Origin: Paenibacillus brasilensis | GTDB lineage: Bacteria; Bacillota; Bacilli; Paenibacillales; Paenibacillaceae | Length of the DNA: 64,000 bases | Direction: 5' to 3' | Assembly: GCF_009363115.1 (NCBI RefSeq) | Contig: NZ_CP045298.1 | Coordinates: forward strand, 3,097,501 to 3,161,500 | In this document: piece after piece, positions 9,332 through 18,913 of the stretch | Layout of the letters: each line of letters begins with the position of its first letter | How positions within the stretch are numbered: the first letter of the stretch is position 1 | Made by a program: the position numbers and the translations under genes | The notes under the pieces: model-generated | What the model was told of the DNA's origin: nothing | Databases searched by the model: none | Seen by the model: the letters and a program-made list of their open reading frames with translations, nothing else

Positions 9332-9817
9332 ATGTCAGTGCAGGTCGCTGTCATTATGGGCAGCACATCAGACTGGGACACCATGCAACATGCATGTGCT
9401 GTGCTGGACGAGCTTGAAATCGGATATGAGAAAAAGGTAGTTTCAGCCCATCGTACACCGGATTTGATGTTCCATTATGCAGAAGATGCCGCCGGGCGCG
9501 GGCTGAAGGTCATTATTGCCGGAGCGGGCGGGGCCGCCCATCTGCCGGGAATGGTGGCTGCGAAGACATCGTTGCCCGTTATCGGTGTGCCTGTCCAGTC
9601 GAAGGCGCTGAATGGTCTGGACTCTCTGCTCTCGATTGTGCAGATGCCGGGTGGTATTCCAGTTGCCACTGTGGCAATCGGCAAGGCAGGTGCTACGAAT
9701 GCAGGTCTGCTGGCAGCACAAATATTAGGTGCTTTTGACGAAAAGATAAGCCAGCGGGTCGTGGCAAGACGCGACCGTATCCGTGATGAGGTGCTGGAAG
9801 GTAGTGATTCACTATGA
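9332..9817 (+). CDS. purE: N5-carboxyaminoimidazole ribonucleotide mutase
   Basis: Converts N5-CAIR to CAIR, step 6b of IMP synthesis, working with PurK. It is a class I Pur[15 protein letters not shown] near the N-terminus (carboxylate and phosphate binding), VVSAHRTPD with the catalytic His, and [11 protein letters not shown]. The 161 residues match the family. The ATG at 9332 follows GTGAAGGA and lies just after the riboswitch terminator; an in-frame TTG at 9266 falls inside the terminator stem and is rejected. It is the first gene of the pur operon and overlaps purK by ATGA. Confidence 0.97.
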   Translation: MSVQVAVIMGSTSDWDTMQHACAVLDELEIGYEKKVVSAHRTPDLMFHYAEDAAGRGLKVIIAGAGGAAHLPGMVAAKTSLPVIGVPVQSKALNGLDSLLSIVQMPGGIPVATVAIGKAGATNAGLLAAQILGAFDEKISQRVVARRDRIRDEVLEGSDSL

Positions 9818-10989
9818 ATGAGGCATGTGAACCTGCAGGCTGTGTTCGTCCTCCTGGCACAACGATTGGAATTTTGGGAGGCGGACAGCTGGGCAGAATG
9901 CTTGTATTGGCGGGAACTAACCTGGGGTACCGCTTTGTGACGCTGGACCCGGCACCGGATAGTCCATGTGGGCAGGTGTCGGAGCAGATTCGCGCCGCTT
10001 ATGATGACGAGCATGCAGCCAGAGAGCTGGCTAGGCAGTGCGATGTGATCACGTATGAGTTTGAAAATGTGGATGCGGGTGTAGCCGCGCTGTTGGAACA
10101 GGAGTCCAGTGTACCGCAGGGCAGCAATCTATTGTACACAACACAGCATCGTCTGCGTGAAAAGCGTTCTATTGAAGCGGCAGGCGTTCCTGTGGCTCCG
10201 TATCGTGAAATCAGCAGTGCTACGGATCTGGTTCAAGCGGTTGCTGAACTAGGTGTCCCGTGTGTTCTCAAAACGACAGTCGGCGGTTATGACGGCAAGG
10301 GACAGGTGGTCATTCGCCAGCCGGAGGAAGCTGTAGCAGCCTACGAACAATTGGCGGCTAGCGGTGCTGAGCTAGTGCTGGAGCAGTTTATTCGTTTTCG
10401 CTGCGAAATCTCGGTCATCGTCGCACGCAGCACGAATGGCGAAGCCAAAGCCTTTCCACCTGCGGAAAACATTCATGTGAACAATATTTTGCACACGTCG
10501 ATTGTACCCGCACGTGTCCCGGAATCTGTGCAGGAGGAGGCACGCAGGCTGGCGGTAGCTGTGGCCGAGTCGTTAGGGGCGGTCGGACTGCTTGCTGTAG
10601 AAATGTTTGTTGCCGAAAACGGGCAATTGTACGTGAATGAGCTGGCACCGAGACCTCATAACTCCGGTCATTACACGATGGAGGGCTGCGCGACATCGCA
10701 GTTCGAGCAGCATATACGTGCGATTTGCGGCTTGCCGCTGGGAAGCACGAAGCTGCTGAATCCGGTGGTCATGGTTAATGTGCTGGGTGAGCATTTGGAG
10801 GATGTAGTTCAGCGATTTATACAGCCGGATGCCGAAGCTGAAAGATTGAATGTTGTGCCCAAGCTGCATTTGTATGGAAAAAGTGAAGCCAAGCCAGGCC
10901 GAAAGATGGGACATATTAATCTATTGTGCCAGGATGCGGAGCAAGCGCTGGAATGGATTGACCAAACCAATATTTGGGGGAATAAATAG
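9814..10989 (+). CDS. purK: N5-carboxyaminoimidazole ribonucleotide synthase
   Basis: ATP-grasp enzyme that makes N5-CAIR from AIR, bicarbonate and ATP. It begins with the Rossmann-like [16 protein letters not shown] (residues about 18-33), followed by the ATP-grasp core with [14 protein letters not shown] and the metal-binding strand [17 protein letters not shown]. At 391 residues it is slightly longer than the B. subtilis enzyme because of a 16-residue N-terminal tail. It starts inside the purE stop (ATGA), a sign of translational coupling, and is 2 nt from purB. Confidence 0.96.
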   Translation: MNEACEPAGCVRPPGTTIGILGGGQLGRMLVLAGTNLGYRFVTLDPAPDSPCGQVSEQIRAAYDDEHAARELARQCDVITYEFENVDAGVAALLEQESSVPQGSNLLYTTQHRLREKRSIEAAGVPVAPYREISSATDLVQAVAELGVPCVLKTTVGGYDGKGQVVIRQPEEAVAAYEQLAASGAELVLEQFIRFRCEISVIVARSTNGEAKAFPPAENIHVNNILHTSIVPARVPESVQEEARRLAVAVAESLGAVGLLAVEMFVAENGQLYVNELAPRPHNSGHYTMEGCATSQFEQHIRAICGLPLGSTKLLNPVVMVNVLGEHLEDVVQRFIQPDAEAERLNVVPKLHLYGKSEAKPGRKMGHINLLCQDAEQALEWIDQTNIWGNK

Positions 10990-10991
10990 TT

Positions 10992-12290
10992 ATGATCGAA
11001 CGCTATAGCAGACCGGAAATGAGAGCAATTTGGACGGAAGAAAATAAATTCAAAGCATGGCTGGAAGTAGAGCTGTGTGCCTGTGAGGCTTGGGCGGAAT
11101 TAGGGGTTATCCCGAAAGAGGACACCGTGGCTCTGCGTAAGAATGCAAGCTTTGATATTGACCGGATTTATGAAATTGAGCAGGAGACGAGACATGATGT
11201 CATTGCTTTTACCCGTACCGTATCCGAAAGTCTGGGCGACGAGCGCAAATGGGTGCATTATGGTCTGACCTCCACGGATGTGGTAGATACCGCACTGGGC
11301 TACCTGTTGAAGCAGGCGAATGAAATTCTGGAACGGGACATTTTGAATTTTATTGAAATTTTGAAGGAAAAAGCATTGGCTTACAAGCATACGCCGATGA
11401 TGGGCCGTACACATGGAGTCCATGCCGAGCCGACCACATTCGGACTGAAGATGGGCTTGTGGTACGAGGAAATGAAACGTAATTTGGAGCGTTTCCGCTA
11501 TGCTGCTGATCAGGTACAATACGGTAAAATGTCCGGTGCAGTCGGAACATACGCCAACATTGACCCAGCTGTAGAAGAATTTGTATGCCGTAAGCTGGGC
11601 ACCAAGCCAGCTCCAATCTCGACACAGACGCTCCAGCGTGACCGTCATGCTGAATATATGGCGACATTGGCGTTGATCGCTACATCCTTGGACAAATTTG
11701 CTACAGAGGTCCGCGCACTGCAAAAGAGTGAATTCCGTGAGGTGGAGGAAGCCTTTGCCAAGGGTCAAAAAGGTTCTTCCGCGATGCCGCATAAACGCAA
11801 TCCGATTGGCAGTGAAAACATCTCCGGTCTGGCACGTGTCATTCGCGGGCATATGGTATCGGCGTATGAGAACGTGACACTGTGGCATGAACGCGATATC
11901 TCGCATTCTTCTGTAGAGCGTATCATTCTGCCAGATGCAACGATGCTGCTGAACTATATGCTGAACCGTTTTGGCAATATCGTGAAAAATCTGACGGTCT
12001 TCCCTGAAAACATGAAGCGCAATATGGCGCGTACGTATGGCGTACCGTTCTCCGGTCGTATTATGACGAAGCTGATCGACAAGGGATTTAGTCGTGAAAA
12101 AGCCTATGATACTGTGCAGCCGCGTGCCATGCAGGCATGGGAAGAGCAACGCCAGTTCCGCGAAATCGTCGAGGCTACTCCAGAAATTACCGCCGTGCTC
12201 AGCCCGGACGAAATCGAGGACGCGTTCAACCCGGCTTGGCATTTGAAAAACGTAGATACGATCTTTAAGAAGCTGGGATTAGGGGAGTAA
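10992..12290 (+). CDS. purB: adenylosuccinate lyase
   Basis: Acts twice in purine synthesis: it splits SAICAR to AICAR and adenylosuccinate to AMP, releasing fumarate each time. It is a fumarase/aspartase superfamily protein of 432 residues, with the signature loop [16 protein letters not shown] containing the catalytic serine, and [14 protein letters not shown] with the active-site His. The N-terminus [20 protein letters not shown] is typical. In B. subtilis purC follows directly. Here the stop codon TAA is followed at once by repeat element A and nearly 800 bp without a gene. Confidence 0.97.
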   Translation: MIERYSRPEMRAIWTEENKFKAWLEVELCACEAWAELGVIPKEDTVALRKNASFDIDRIYEIEQETRHDVIAFTRTVSESLGDERKWVHYGLTSTDVVDTALGYLLKQANEILERDILNFIEILKEKALAYKHTPMMGRTHGVHAEPTTFGLKMGLWYEEMKRNLERFRYAADQVQYGKMSGAVGTYANIDPAVEEFVCRKLGTKPAPISTQTLQRDRHAEYMATLALIATSLDKFATEVRALQKSEFREVEEAFAKGQKGSSAMPHKRNPIGSENISGLARVIRGHMVSAYENVTLWHERDISHSSVERIILPDATMLLNYMLNRFGNIVKNLTVFPENMKRNMARTYGVPFSGRIMTKLIDKGFSREKAYDTVQPRAMQAWEEQRQFREIVEATPEITAVLSPDEIEDAFNPAWHLKNVDTIFKKLGLGE

Positions 12291-12471
12291 GTGGGAGTGT
12301 TGGTGCGTGGAGAGGCCGCTGCGCGAACGGATCATTCTTCCGATTGCTGTTGCCCCTGGATTCCTGTGATTGTAATAAACCCGTAAAGGTTGGAATCCAG
12401 AGGCAAAGGCAAACGCTAACGCTTCTCCAGAACGATTCCGTCCGCTCCGCTGCAATCCAGCACCAACCCTC
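12291..12471. repeat. structured inverted-repeat element, copy A (purB|purC)
   Basis: Begins at the first base after the purB stop. The outer arms GAGTGTTGGTGC (12295-12306) and GCACCAACCCTC (12460-12471) close the element. A middle stem pairs GGATCATTCT with AGAACGATTCC. The inner stem pairs TGCCCCTGGATTCC (12351-12364) with GGAATCCAGAGGCA (12392-12405), with one mismatch. The tip has a small AACC/GGTT hairpin. Sequences kept in all three copies are CTTCCGATYGCT before the inner stem, and GGCAAAGGC, ACGCT and CGCTTCT after it. Copies B and C share these but have different stem sequences that still pair. It encodes no plausible protein. Confidence 0.85.
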
Positions 12472-12494
12472 ATATGGGAGCAGAGCTAGGGGAA

Positions 12495-12919
12495 GGTGCG
12501 GCACACAAGATACCGCACCCTCCCAGAGCAATGGGAAAAGCGTGTTCCACTGCTTTTCTATCGCAGGCCACGTTCTCGTGAGGGCTGCCGAATTTGCGTA
12601 GCAAACAGCCCGCTGCCCTCCCGAGAACGCGCAGGCTCAAGAAGCGAAGCCTTGAGCCACCACAAAGGTGCGCAGCCGTAGGCATATGCGCACAACAGGC
12701 GAAGCCCAATGCTCGGCTGCATGGCATGCCGAGCTACGGCCCCGGGGCCGGAATGGTCTGCGGCATGCACGGAGCCGCAGCAGCCCGTAAGCTTGCATAT
12801 AAAATTGCAGCTTAGAGCTTTCAACGCCATTACGATGTCGTACTCGTAAAAACGTTGTCCTGCACCAACGTAAAAGCGTTGCTGGATTAAAGCTTGTGCC
12901 AACAAGCCTTAATCCAGCA
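12495..12919. repeat. array of consecutive hairpins, purB|purC block
   Basis: A gene-free stretch made almost entirely of inverted repeats. They include GGTGCGG/CCGCACC (12495/12513), CGTTCTCG/CGAGAACG (12571/12622) enclosing TTTGCGTAGCAAA, GGCTCAAG/CTTGAGCC (12634/12651) capped by AAGCGAAGC, GTGCGCA/TGCGCAC (12668/12687), GCTCGGC/GCCGAGC (12711/12728), the palindrome CGGCCCCGGGGCCG (12737), CTGCGGC/GCCGCAG (12758/12774) and an 18-bp stem TGCTGGATTAAAGCTTGT (12880-12897) with 12902-12919. Stem sequences differ from one hairpin to the next, so this is not a simple tandem repeat or a CRISPR array. The short ORFs across it have no RBS and are ignored. Confidence 0.75.
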
Positions 12920-12981
12920 GAACGCGCTCGCCCCACCCCAGTTTACACAATACTCCATCATCCACTGCTCACCAACCAACC

Positions 12982-13047
12982 CTTGCGGGAGTCCCGAGGG
13001 CAGCAGCCCTGGGGGTCCTCCCCGAGGGGAGGATTTAGGTGGGGGAA
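12982..13047 (+). repeat. GC-rich end module, copy 1 (before purC)
   Basis: About 65 nt with two small hairpins, GGGCAGCAGCCC and TCCTCCCC-GAG-GGGAGGA, followed by TTTAGGTGGGGG. The same layout (GGGG-AGCAG-CCCC, TCCTCCC ... GGGAGGA, CTTAGGAGGG) recurs at 19266 before purM. It ends 26 nt before the purC start codon, so it forms part of the purC leader. Confidence 0.75.
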
Positions 13048-13072
13048 ACTTCTTTGAAAGAGGTGTAATGAA

Positions 13073-13954
13073 ATGTCATTGTCTACTGCCGAAGGTCTGA
13101 TTCATGCGCCGCTCCTGTACAAAGGCAAGGTGCGTGAATTGTATGATCTCGGAGAGCAATTTCTGATTGTTGTGACGGATCGGATTTCGGCTTTTGATTA
13201 TGTATTGGAGCCGCCCGTACCGGAAAAGGGAAATGTACTGAATAAGCTTAGCGCTTTCTGGTTTGAGCAGACGAAAGACTTGTTGGAAAACCATGTCGTG
13301 CACACCGATGTGAACAAGCTCGGGCATGTGATCGACGAACAGAATAAAGAGTTGCTGAAGGACCGGATCATGGTCACGCTGAAGGCTGAACGCATCGACA
13401 TTGAGTGTGTGGTGCGCGGATATATTACCGGAGGCGGCTGGCGTCAGTATGAGCAGACCGGTGAGGTAAACGGTATTCCATTGCCGGAGGGGCTGCGTAA
13501 GAATGAACGCTTTCCCAAGCCTTTATTTACACCAGCTGCAAAAAACGACGTCGGACACGACGAGGACATTTCTCTTCACCAAATGAAAGAGCTGGTCGGG
13601 GCACAACTAACAGGTGAGCTTGAAGAAAAAAGCTTGGCGTTGTACGAATTTGCCCGTGCTTTCTGTGAAAAGCGTGGAATCATTTTAGCTGATTGCAAGT
13701 TTGAGTTTGGTCTTGTTAACGGGAAGGTTATTTTGATTGACGAAATTTTCACCCCGGATTCTTCACGTTTCTGGGCACAGGAAAAGTATGAGCTGGATGT
13801 GGAGATTGACAGCATGGATAAGGAGCCGGTACGAAGCTATTTGGCATCATCCGGTTGGGACAAGAACAGCAAGCCCGATCCGTTGCCTGCTGAGGTGGTA
13901 GAAGAAACAACTGCAAGATATACGGATATTTGGCGGCGTCTGACGGCACAGTAA
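13073..13954 (+). CDS. purC: phosphoribosylaminoimidazole-succinocarboxamide synthase (long class)
   Basis: Joins CAIR and aspartate with ATP to form SAICAR. Family motifs: LLYKGKVRELYDLG (ATP loop), IECVVRGYITGGGW and EIFTPDSSRFW near the C-terminus. At 293 residues it belongs to the long SAICAR-synthetase class, with the ending SSGWDKNSKPDPLP. The enzyme of the B. subtilis pur operon is about 240 residues and diverges in these regions. The ATG at 13073 follows GAAAGAGGTG; CTTCTTT upstream could pair with AAAGAGG and mask this site. It sits directly behind a repeat block, so it may have been swapped into the operon. Confidence 0.94.
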   Translation: MSLSTAEGLIHAPLLYKGKVRELYDLGEQFLIVVTDRISAFDYVLEPPVPEKGNVLNKLSAFWFEQTKDLLENHVVHTDVNKLGHVIDEQNKELLKDRIMVTLKAERIDIECVVRGYITGGGWRQYEQTGEVNGIPLPEGLRKNERFPKPLFTPAAKNDVGHDEDISLHQMKELVGAQLTGELEEKSLALYEFARAFCEKRGIILADCKFEFGLVNGKVILIDEIFTPDSSRFWAQEKYELDVEIDSMDKEPVRSYLASSGWDKNSKPDPLPAEVVEETTARYTDIWRRLTAQ

Positions 13955-14015
13955 ATAGTAATCATTGATTTAAAACCAATAGGATTCATCCATTCGGAGG
14001 AGGAACTGAAGGAAC

Positions 14016-14261
14016 ATGATAAAAGCAACGGTCTATGTCACAATTAAGCAAAGCGTTTTGGATCCGCAGGGGGTTGCGGTGCAGGGCGCGCTGCATTCTA
14101 TGGGTTTCGGAGAAGTGGACAGTGTCAGAATTGGTAAGTATATGGAGCTGAATCTGGATACAACAGACCGCGAGAGTGCAGAGAAGCGCGTCATCGAGAT
14201 GTGCGAAAAGCTGTTGGCTAATACGGTCATTGAAGACTACCGCTACGAACTGGAGGGCTAA
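14016..14261 (+). CDS. purS: phosphoribosylformylglycinamidine synthase subunit PurS
   Basis: The 81-residue structural subunit of the three-part FGAM synthase PurSQL, which bridges the amidotransferase PurQ and the synthetase PurL. Typical sequence: [19 protein letters not shown] with [13 protein letters not shown] and a C-terminal [14 protein letters not shown]. The ribosome binding site GAAGGA lies close to ATG 14016. It is encoded between purC and purQ, 4 nt from purQ. Confidence 0.95.
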   Translation: MIKATVYVTIKQSVLDPQGVAVQGALHSMGFGEVDSVRIGKYMELNLDTTDRESAEKRVIEMCEKLLANTVIEDYRYELEG

Positions 14262-14265
14262 TTCC

Positions 14266-14955
14266 ATGAAATTTGCAGTTCTGGTTTTTCCGGGCTCCAA
14301 CTGTGATATTGACTGCTATAAGGCGATAGAGGACACGGTCGGTGAACCTGTCGATTATGTATGGCACACTGCGACGGATCTGTCGCCTTACGATTGTATT
14401 CTTGTTCCGGGGGGCTTCTCCTACGGAGATTACCTGCGTTGTGGCGCGATTTCCCGGTTTGCTCCGGTGATGAAGGAAGTAGCCAAAGCGGCTGCCGAGG
14501 GTAAATATATTTTGGGTATCTGCAACGGTTTTCAAATTTTGACCGAAGCCGGGCTGCTGCCGGGTGCTCTGCGCCGTAATCTGTCGATGAAGTTCCTTTG
14601 TCGTGATACCGTGTTGAAGGTTGAGAATAACAAAACGCCTTTCACAAAAGATTATGCTGCTGGTGAAGAGATCATTATTCCGATCGCACACGGCGAAGGT
14701 AACTATTACTGTGATGATGAGACGCTGGCTCGTTTGCAGGCGAATAATCAGATCGTATTTACGTATAAAGATAATCCAAACGGTTCCATGACGGATATCG
14801 CGGGGATTTGTAACGAGCAAGGTAATGTACTGGGCATGATGCCCCACCCGGAACGCGCGGTGGATGCATTGCTTGGAACGGATGACGGCAAACGTATGTT
14901 TACATCTATTTTGAATGCTTGGAGGGATCGTCATGGCGCAGCAAGTGTCCGCTAA
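14266..14955 (+). CDS. purQ: phosphoribosylformylglycinamidine synthase subunit PurQ
   Basis: A class I glutamine amidotransferase that supplies ammonia from glutamine to PurL for FGAM formation. The nucleophile is Cys86 in ILGICNGFQ. The His-Glu partners are in [10 protein letters not shown] near the C-terminus. [15 protein letters not shown] is a PurQ hallmark. Length is 229 residues. ATG 14266 is used because the sequence [14 protein letters not shown] begins there and the purS stop lies just upstream; a longer frame from 14176 runs through purS and is not real. It overlaps the start of purL by 23 nt. Confidence 0.96.
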   Translation: MKFAVLVFPGSNCDIDCYKAIEDTVGEPVDYVWHTATDLSPYDCILVPGGFSYGDYLRCGAISRFAPVMKEVAKAAAEGKYILGICNGFQILTEAGLLPGALRRNLSMKFLCRDTVLKVENNKTPFTKDYAAGEEIIIPIAHGEGNYYCDDETLARLQANNQIVFTYKDNPNGSMTDIAGICNEQGNVLGMMPHPERAVDALLGTDDGKRMFTSILNAWRDRHGAASVR

Positions 14956-17176
14956 GGAGCCAACGGCAGAGCAGATTGCCGAACATAAACTATATCAGCA
15001 GATGGGTGTGTCGGACAGCGAATATGCGTTGATCTGCGAATTTATGGGACGTCAGCCCAATTATACGGAGATTGGCGTGTTCAGTGTCATGTGGTCAGAG
15101 CATTGTGCCTACAAAAACTCCAAGCCGTTGCTGCGTCGTTTTCCGACGAGTGGTCCACGAGTATTGATGGGACCTGGCGAAGGAGCAGGGATTGTAGATA
15201 TCGGTGATAATCAGGCCGTTGTATTTAAAATCGAAAGTCATAACCATCCATCCGCTGTAGAGCCTTTTCAGGGAGCAGCGACTGGGGTAGGCGGTATCAT
15301 TCGTGATATTTTCTCCATGGGCGCAAGACCTGTAGCGGTGTTAAACTCCCTGCGTTTCGGCAAGCTGGAGAGCGACCGTGTGAAATATTTGTTCGAGCAT
15401 GTGGTATCCGGTATCGCGGGATATGGAAATTGTATCGGTATTCCAACCGTAGGTGGCGAGGTTGTATTTGATGAAAGCTATGAAGGCAATCCGCTCGTTA
15501 ACGCCATGTGTGTTGGATTGATTGATCATGACAAAATCCAGCGTGGTGTTGCCAAAGGGGTCGGTAACCCGGTGTTCTATGTGGGACCGCCGACAGGCCG
15601 TGACGGCATTCACGGAGCGACCTTCGCATCGGTTGAGCTGACGGAGGAATCGGAAGCGAATCGGACTGCGGTTCAAGTAGGTGATCCATTTATGGAGAAG
15701 CTGGTTATGGAATCCTGTCTGGAGCTGATCGACAGCGGTATTGTGCTGGGTATTCAGGATATGGGCGCAGCGGGACTTACCTGCTCCAGTGCCGAGATGG
15801 CAAGTAAGGCGGGCAACGGTCTTGAGCTGTATCTGGATCAGGTACCGCAGCGTGAAGAAGGCATGACGCCTTATGAAATGATGCTATCCGAATCACAGGA
15901 GCGTATGTTGTTTGTTGTCGAGCCTAAGGATGAAGCACAGGCGCTTGAAATTTTCGAGCGTTGGGGTGTTATTTGCGCCAAGGTCGGCAAGGTGACGGAT
16001 GACGGTCGTTTGCGTTTGTTCCATCACGGTGAAGTGGTGGGCGATATGCCAGTAACGGCGCTGGTAGACGAGTGCCCGATTTACGACAAGCCTTCCGAAG
16101 TTCCTGCTTATTACGAGCAAAATGCTGCCGTTGACACACTGCGTTACCCGGAAGTGACCGATTTGAACGGTGCGCTGAAAAAGGTACTTTCATCGCCAAG
16201 TGTAGCCAGCAAGAAATGGGTATACGAGCAGTATGATTACATGGTTCGCACCAGTACAGCCGTTCGTCCGGGTTCGGATGCAGCTGTAGTGACTGTGCAC
16301 GGTACCCGTAAGGGACTCGCGATGACTACGGACTGTAACGGACGTTATGTATACCTTGATCCAGAGGTAGGCGGACGGATTGCAGTCAGCGAAGCAGCAC
16401 GTAACATTGTCTGCTCCGGCGGCGAGCCTTTGGCGATTACAGACAATCTGAACTTCGGTAACCCTGAAAAGCCGGATATTTTCTGGCAAATGGAAAAAGC
16501 TGTGGACGGTATGGCAGAAGCTTGCCGTGTATTGGATACCCCAGTCATTGGGGGAAATGTTAGCTTGTACAATGAAAATGCCAAAGGTTCCATATATCCG
16601 ACGCCTGTTGTCGGTATGGTGGGTCTGGTACATGATACAGATCATATTACGACACAAGGCTTCAAAGCCGAGGGCGACGTGATTTTCCTGGTGGGAGAAA
16701 CGAAAGCCGAGCTGGGGGGCAGTGAGTTCCAGGCTGTTGTACATGGTGTATCCGAGGGACGTCCGCCCGAGCTGGATTTGAATGTGGAGAAGAAGCTTCT
16801 GAATGCGGTACTCAGTGCGATCCAGACTGGATTGGTACAGTCCGCGCACGATCTGGCAGAGGGCGGATTGGCTGTAGCTCTGGCGGAATCAGGTATTAGC
16901 GGCGGATTGGGAGCGCAGGTTAACGTGGAAACGTCTTTGCGTCCTGATCATGCTCTGTTCAGCGAAAGCCAATCTCGTATTCTGCTATCCGCATCGCCGG
17001 ATAAGGCGTCTGCGCTGGAAGCACATCTGCGTGGTCTGGAAGTACCGGTTACCGTATTAGGTACAGTTGAAGGAACACAATTGACAGTTGAGGTAAACGG
17101 ACAACCCGCTTTGAACGAGGCAGTCGCCAGCTTGAAGCAAATCTGGGAGGATGTCATTCCATGTCTGATGAAATAA
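14933..17176 (+). CDS. purL: phosphoribosylformylglycinamidine synthase subunit PurL
   Basis: The synthetase subunit of FGAM synthase (747 residues, small PurL type). It converts FGAR with ATP and PurQ-delivered ammonia to FGAM. Motifs: [13 protein letters not shown] near residue 60, [20 protein letters not shown] (metal and substrate binding), [17 protein letters not shown], and [15 protein letters not shown] in the second AIRS-like half. ATG 14933 has GGAGGG 7 nt upstream. The in-frame TTG 14915 is rejected for lack of spacing. The last 16 nt overlap purF. Confidence 0.96.
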   Translation: MAQQVSAKEPTAEQIAEHKLYQQMGVSDSEYALICEFMGRQPNYTEIGVFSVMWSEHCAYKNSKPLLRRFPTSGPRVLMGPGEGAGIVDIGDNQAVVFKIESHNHPSAVEPFQGAATGVGGIIRDIFSMGARPVAVLNSLRFGKLESDRVKYLFEHVVSGIAGYGNCIGIPTVGGEVVFDESYEGNPLVNAMCVGLIDHDKIQRGVAKGVGNPVFYVGPPTGRDGIHGATFASVELTEESEANRTAVQVGDPFMEKLVMESCLELIDSGIVLGIQDMGAAGLTCSSAEMASKAGNGLELYLDQVPQREEGMTPYEMMLSESQERMLFVVEPKDEAQALEIFERWGVICAKVGKVTDDGRLRLFHHGEVVGDMPVTALVDECPIYDKPSEVPAYYEQNAAVDTLRYPEVTDLNGALKKVLSSPSVASKKWVYEQYDYMVRTSTAVRPGSDAAVVTVHGTRKGLAMTTDCNGRYVYLDPEVGGRIAVSEAARNIVCSGGEPLAITDNLNFGNPEKPDIFWQMEKAVDGMAEACRVLDTPVIGGNVSLYNENAKGSIYPTPVVGMVGLVHDTDHITTQGFKAEGDVIFLVGETKAELGGSEFQAVVHGVSEGRPPELDLNVEKKLLNAVLSAIQTGLVQSAHDLAEGGLAVALAESGISGGLGAQVNVETSLRPDHALFSESQSRILLSASPDKASALEAHLRGLEVPVTVLGTVEGTQLTVEVNGQPALNEAVASLKQIWEDVIPCLMK

Positions 17177-18642
17177 CAGCACGGACGTTGTGGACTGGAG
17201 ATTATTATAATGAAGGCTCTGGTAAAGAGGGGCTGTTTGATAAATTAAAAGAGGAATGCGGCGTGTTTGGTGTATACCGACACTCCGATGCAGCTTCTCT
17301 GGCCTATTACGGCTTGCATGCGCTCCAGCATCGTGGAGAGGAGAGCGCAGGCATCTGTGTAAGCAGTGGGGATGAGTTCCATTATCATCGCGGGATGGGT
17401 CTTGTTAAAGAAGTGTTTAATAAAGACTTGATGGCTTCGCTAACAGGCGACATTGCTATCGGGCATGTACGCTATTCGACAAGTGGAGACAGCAAGCTGA
17501 CGAATGCACAGCCCTTGGTTTTCAAATATCGTGATGGTGATTTGGCAGTAGCAACGAACGGTAATATCGTAAACGCCTTGCAAATCCGGCATGAGCTGGA
17601 GCAAGGCGGGTCTATTTTTCAAACGACAAGCGATACAGAGGTCGTCGCGCATTTGATCGCCCGGTCGTCCAAAGATTTGGTGGAGGCTGCCAAGGATGCA
17701 TTGAAACGTATCGTCGGTGGGTTCGCCTTCCTGATCATGACCAACGACAAGCTGCTCGTGGCTTCTGATCCCAATGGTCTGCGTCCGGTTACGATGGGCA
17801 GACTGGGAGATGCTTATCTGTTTGCTTCCGAGTCCTGTGCTTTGGAAACGATTGGGGCAGAGCTGCTGCGTGATATCGAGCCGGGTGAACTGCTGGTGCT
17901 GGATCAAAATGGACTGCACGAAGACCGTTACACGGAAGAAAAGCAGCGCAAAGCGCTGTGTGCAATGGAGTATATTTATTTTGCTCGTCCTGACAGTGAT
18001 TTGAACGGGACTAATCTTCATGCCGCACGCAAACGGATGGGCAGCCAGCTGGCTTTGGAAGCTTTTGTCGATGCCGACTTGGTGACCGGGGTACCGGATT
18101 CCAGTATTTCGGCAGCGATTGGTTATGCCGAGCAGACAGGTATTCCCTATGAGCTGGGCATGATTAAAAATAAATACACCGGACGTACGTTCATCCAGCC
18201 AAGTCAGGAACTGCGTGAGCAGGGTGTGAAAATGAAGCTGAGCGCTGTGCGCCGCGTAGTCGAAGGCAAACGCGTTATCATGATCGACGATTCTATCGTC
18301 CGGGGGACTACTTCCCGTCGAATCGTGAATATGCTACGGGATGCGGGTGCACTGGAGGTACATGTACGTATTACCTCACCGCCTTTCAAAAACCCGTGCT
18401 TTTACGGCATTGACACGCCGGATCGCCGGGAGCTGATCGCTTCCTCCAAAACAGTCGAGGAAATTCGTCAGGAGATTAACGCTGATTCGCTCTACTTTAT
18501 GAGCGCCGAGGGCTTGATCGCTGCTGTAGGCGGACATAACGAGCAGGATTATAAAGGCGGCTTATGTCTGGCTTGCTTCGACAACGATTATCCGACTCAG
18601 GTGGATTTCAAAGGCGAAGAAAAGCTCGGATGTAGTTGTTGA
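17161..18642 (+). CDS. purF: amidophosphoribosyltransferase
   Basis: The committed step of purine synthesis: PRPP plus glutamine gives phosphoribosylamine. An N-terminal class II amidotransferase domain is followed by a phosphoribosyltransferase domain with the PRPP loop [16 protein letters not shown]. The catalytic Cys is Cys33 in [12 protein letters not shown], so maturation would remove a 32-residue leader, longer than the 11 residues in B. subtilis PurF. Cys residues for an oxygen-sensitive Fe-S cluster are present ([22 protein letters not shown] at the end). It starts inside purL (GGAGG 9 nt upstream of ATG 17161). Its stop codon is followed 5 nt later by repeat element B. Confidence 0.96.
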   Translation: MSDEITARTLWTGDYYNEGSGKEGLFDKLKEECGVFGVYRHSDAASLAYYGLHALQHRGEESAGICVSSGDEFHYHRGMGLVKEVFNKDLMASLTGDIAIGHVRYSTSGDSKLTNAQPLVFKYRDGDLAVATNGNIVNALQIRHELEQGGSIFQTTSDTEVVAHLIARSSKDLVEAAKDALKRIVGGFAFLIMTNDKLLVASDPNGLRPVTMGRLGDAYLFASESCALETIGAELLRDIEPGELLVLDQNGLHEDRYTEEKQRKALCAMEYIYFARPDSDLNGTNLHAARKRMGSQLALEAFVDADLVTGVPDSSISAAIGYAEQTGIPYELGMIKNKYTGRTFIQPSQELREQGVKMKLSAVRRVVEGKRVIMIDDSIVRGTTSRRIVNMLRDAGALEVHVRITSPPFKNPCFYGIDTPDRRELIASSKTVEEIRQEINADSLYFMSAEGLIAAVGGHNEQDYKGGLCLACFDNDYPTQVDFKGEEKLGCSC

Positions 18643-18647
18643 TAAAA

Positions 18648-18889
18648 GGGAACAAAAGAGGTACAACGGTGCATGGAGGCATGGGGATGCACGGTTCTGA
18701 GTGAACCACTCCGCGTGTGGAAGGTTCTTCCGATCGCTCTTGCCGCTGGATTCCTGGATTGGAATAACCCCTTACAGGGTTGGAATCCGGCGGCAAAGGC
18801 GAACGCTTCGCTTCTCCAGAATCCGTCCACCCGCTGCGTTCCTCAGGGCGGCATCCTTTTGCAGCAGTGCCTGTACCTCTTCTGTTCCC
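18648..18889. repeat. structured inverted-repeat element, copy B (purF|purM)
   Basis: Starts 6 nt after the purF stop. The outer arms GGGAACAAAAGAGGTACA (18648-18665) and TGTACCTCTTCTGTTCCC (18872-18889) pair along their whole length with one mismatch. Two side hairpins follow: GTGCAT/ATGCAC and GGTTC/GAACC. The inner stem is TGCCGCTGGATTCC (18741-18754) with GGAATCCGGCGGCA (18782-18795), and the tip hairpin is AACCC/GGGTT. The conserved strings TTCTTCCGATCGCT and GGCAAAGGCGAACGCTTCGC are shared with copies A and C. The outer-stem sequence is unrelated to theirs. Confidence 0.85.
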
Positions 18890-18913
18890 ACGGGGAAGAG
18901 GATAGGAAAGGCA

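Noticed and set aside
11100..12242. 380-codon ORF on the reverse strand of purB
   Set aside because: Mirror frame of a strongly coding gene; Cys/His-rich composition typical of antisense frames.
12495..12919. CRISPR array
   Set aside because: Repeats are not identical and no regular spacer length exists; the units are hairpins with different stems.
12344..12936. Several ORFs of 60-115 codons across the purB|purC block
   Set aside because: They cross hairpins, have no RBS and show biased, repeat-driven composition.
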